From contig NZ_LMNA01000001.1 of NCBI RefSeq assembly GCF_001422445.1, forward strand, positions 127,116-191,115: a stretch of 64,000 nt of DNA. The letters run 5' to 3'. The notes under the pieces are model-generated. The model had not been told where the DNA came from. It searched no databases and saw only the letters and a program-made list of their open reading frames with translations. Of the stretch, positions 63,038-64,000 are shown in pieces. A program made the translations under genes and the position numbers. Source of the stretch: Pseudorhodoferax sp. Leaf274. Its GTDB lineage: Bacteria > Pseudomonadota > Gammaproteobacteria > Burkholderiales > Burkholderiaceae_C. Each line of letters begins with the position of its first letter. Within the stretch, counting starts at the first letter, position 1.

Positions 63038-64000
63038 GGCCTCGACGCCTTCTCGCGCTCGAAGTTGGCTTCCATCTGCGGCTTGGCCGACCGGTACTGC
63101 CTGGGCCAGGCGATGGGCGTGTAGCCGATCCTGGCGGCCTCGGTCAGCGTCCAGGCCGGGTTGGCCAGGTGCGGGCGCGCCACGGCACACAGGTCGGCCC
63201 GGCCGGCGGCCAGGATGCTGTTGGCGTGGTCGGCCTCGCTGATGGCGCCCACCGCGATGATCGCGATGCCGGCCTCCTGGCGGATGCGGTCGGCAAACGG
63301 CGTCTGGAACATGCGGCCGTAGACCGGTTTTTCCCTCTTGCTGACCTGGCCGGACGAGCAGTCGATCATGTCGGCGCCGGCGGCCTTGAAGGCGCGCGCG
63401 ATCTGCACCGCATCGCCGGGCGTGATGCCGCCTTCCACCCAGTCGTGCGCGGAGATCCGCACCGACATCGGCTTGTCCTGCGGCCAGGCCGCGCGCACGG
63501 CGGCGAACACTTCCAGCGGGTAGCGCAGCCGGTTGGCCAGCGTGCCGCCATAAGCGTCGGTGCGCTGGTTGGTCAGCGGCGAGATGAAGCTCGACAGCAG
63601 GTAGCCGTGCGCGCAATGCAGCTCCAGCCAATCGGCACCGGCCGCGTCGGCCGCGCGCGTCGAGGCCACGAACTGCTCCTTGACCAGCTGCATGTCGGCC
63701 AGCGTCATGGCGCGCGCGGTCTGGCTCACGCCTTCGAGGTATTGCTGGGGCGAGGCCGACACGATGGGCCAGTTGCCCGATTCGAGCGGCTGGTCGATGC
63801 CGTCCCAGGCCAGGCGTGTCGACGCCTTGGCGCCGGCGTGGCCGATCTGGATGGCGAACTTCGCGTCGGTGTGCGTGTGGATCCAGTCGGCGATGCGCTG
63901 GAAGGCCAGCGTGTGCTCGGGCTTGTACAGCCCGGGGCAGCCCGGTGTGATGCGGCCTTCGGCGCTGACGCAGCTCATCTCGGCGAACACCAGGCCGGCA
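63034..64000 (-). CDS. Old-yellow-enzyme half of anthraniloyl-CoA/salicylyl-CoA monooxygenase-reductase (partial)
   Basis: The frame is open to the right edge and ends at 63034. The visible 320 residues form an OYE-type FMN domain: [60 protein letters not shown] with [50 protein letters not shown] and [20 protein letters not shown]. The AGAKAST...[10 protein letters not shown] combination is typical of the bifunctional 2-aminobenzoyl-CoA monooxygenase/reductase and salicylyl-CoA 5-hydroxylase proteins (about 780 residues, N-terminal FAD hydroxylase). The N-terminal half lies outside the window, so a stand-alone OYE cannot be excluded. Confidence 0.85.
   Translation of the reverse strand, partial: AGLVFAEMSCVSAEGRITPGCPGLYKPEHTLAFQRIADWIHTHTDAKFAIQIGHAGAKASTRLAWDGIDQPLESGNWPIVSASPQQYLEGVSQTARAMTLADMQLVKEQFVASTRAADAAGADWLELHCAHGYLLSSFISPLTNQRTDAYGGTLANRLRYPLEVFAAVRAAWPQDKPMSVRISAHDWVEGGITPGDAVQIARAFKAAGADMIDCSSGQVSKREKPVYGRMFQTPFADRIRQEAGIAIIAVGAISEADHANSILAAGRADLCAVARPHLANPAWTLTEAARIGYTPIAWPRQYRSAKPQMEANFEREKASRP

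Overview
The window is GC-rich (roughly 68-70 % by eye) and densely coded, with short gaps and many ATGA-type overlaps. The gene content points to a betaproteobacterium of the order Burkholderiales, most likely family Comamonadaceae: three orphan Bug/TctC-type periplasmic receptors, a salicylate-gentisate cluster of nag type, a DUF6806-type protein and many LysR regulators. I cannot fix the genus. I see no rRNA, tRNA, CRISPR array, insertion sequence, phage gene or replication origin. It looks like a chromosomal region rich in catabolic genes.

Layout. (1) 1-4842: edge of an ABC receptor gene with MarR-like palindromes upstream, a CsbD-like stress protein, then a run of damaged genes (frameshifted nitronate monooxygenase, truncated acyl-CoA synthetase) around an intact class III CoA-transferase and a RidA protein. 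(2) 4970-18141: LysR, LysE exporter, a 1016-residue hybrid sensor kinase, a sorbosone-dehydrogenase/PEBP fusion, a secreted alpha/beta hydrolase, small proteins, exonuclease III and a UvrA2-type ATPase. (3) 18205-23666: LysR divergent from a complete ABC importer operon (permease, ATPase, receptor, permease) plus a TIGR00725-like protein. (4) 23778-26855: LysR overlapping tail-to-tail with an opine-dehydrogenase-like gene, and a Bug receptor. (5) 27258-34437: CoA ligase, crotonase, Cys-less thiolase-like protein and a DUF35/3-hydroxyacyl-CoA dehydrogenase fusion, an apparent CoA-dependent side-chain-shortening operon, with a MarR regulator and a Bug receptor.

(6) 34421-43698: salicylate catabolism. 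A NahR/NagR-type LysR diverges from a nagAa-type reductase. An eight-gene operon on the minus strand encodes salicylate 5-hydroxylase (large and small subunits, Rieske ferredoxin, a second ferredoxin reductase), fumarylpyruvate hydrolase, gentisate 1,2-dioxygenase, a Bug receptor and maleylpyruvate isomerase. Together these take salicylate via gentisate to fumarate and pyruvate. (7) 43700-48628: CheW, chemoreceptor and PAS-GAF-GGDEF-EAL protein form a signalling operon running toward the nag genes. (8) 48976-51232: two conserved hypothetical genes and an EamA exporter.

(9) 51247-53255: a two-gene AAA ATPase + HNH nuclease module resembling the Septu anti-phage system. (10) 53330-59228: CoA-transferase, periplasmic binding protein and GntP-type permease under an apparent sigma-54 promoter, facing a sigma-54 activator whose gene carries a frameshift; a perfect 9-bp inverted repeat lies between. 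(11) 59260-64000: a tightly overlapped operon for an aryl-CoA pathway (RidA, acyl-CoA dehydrogenase, enoyl-CoA hydratase, MarR, SDR, and the C-terminal half of an anthraniloyl-CoA/salicylyl-CoA monooxygenase-reductase running off the right edge).

Three genes (nitronate monooxygenase, acyl-CoA synthetase remnant, sigma-54 activator) are each broken in a way that one missing base explains, so sequencing or assembly error must be considered beside true decay.
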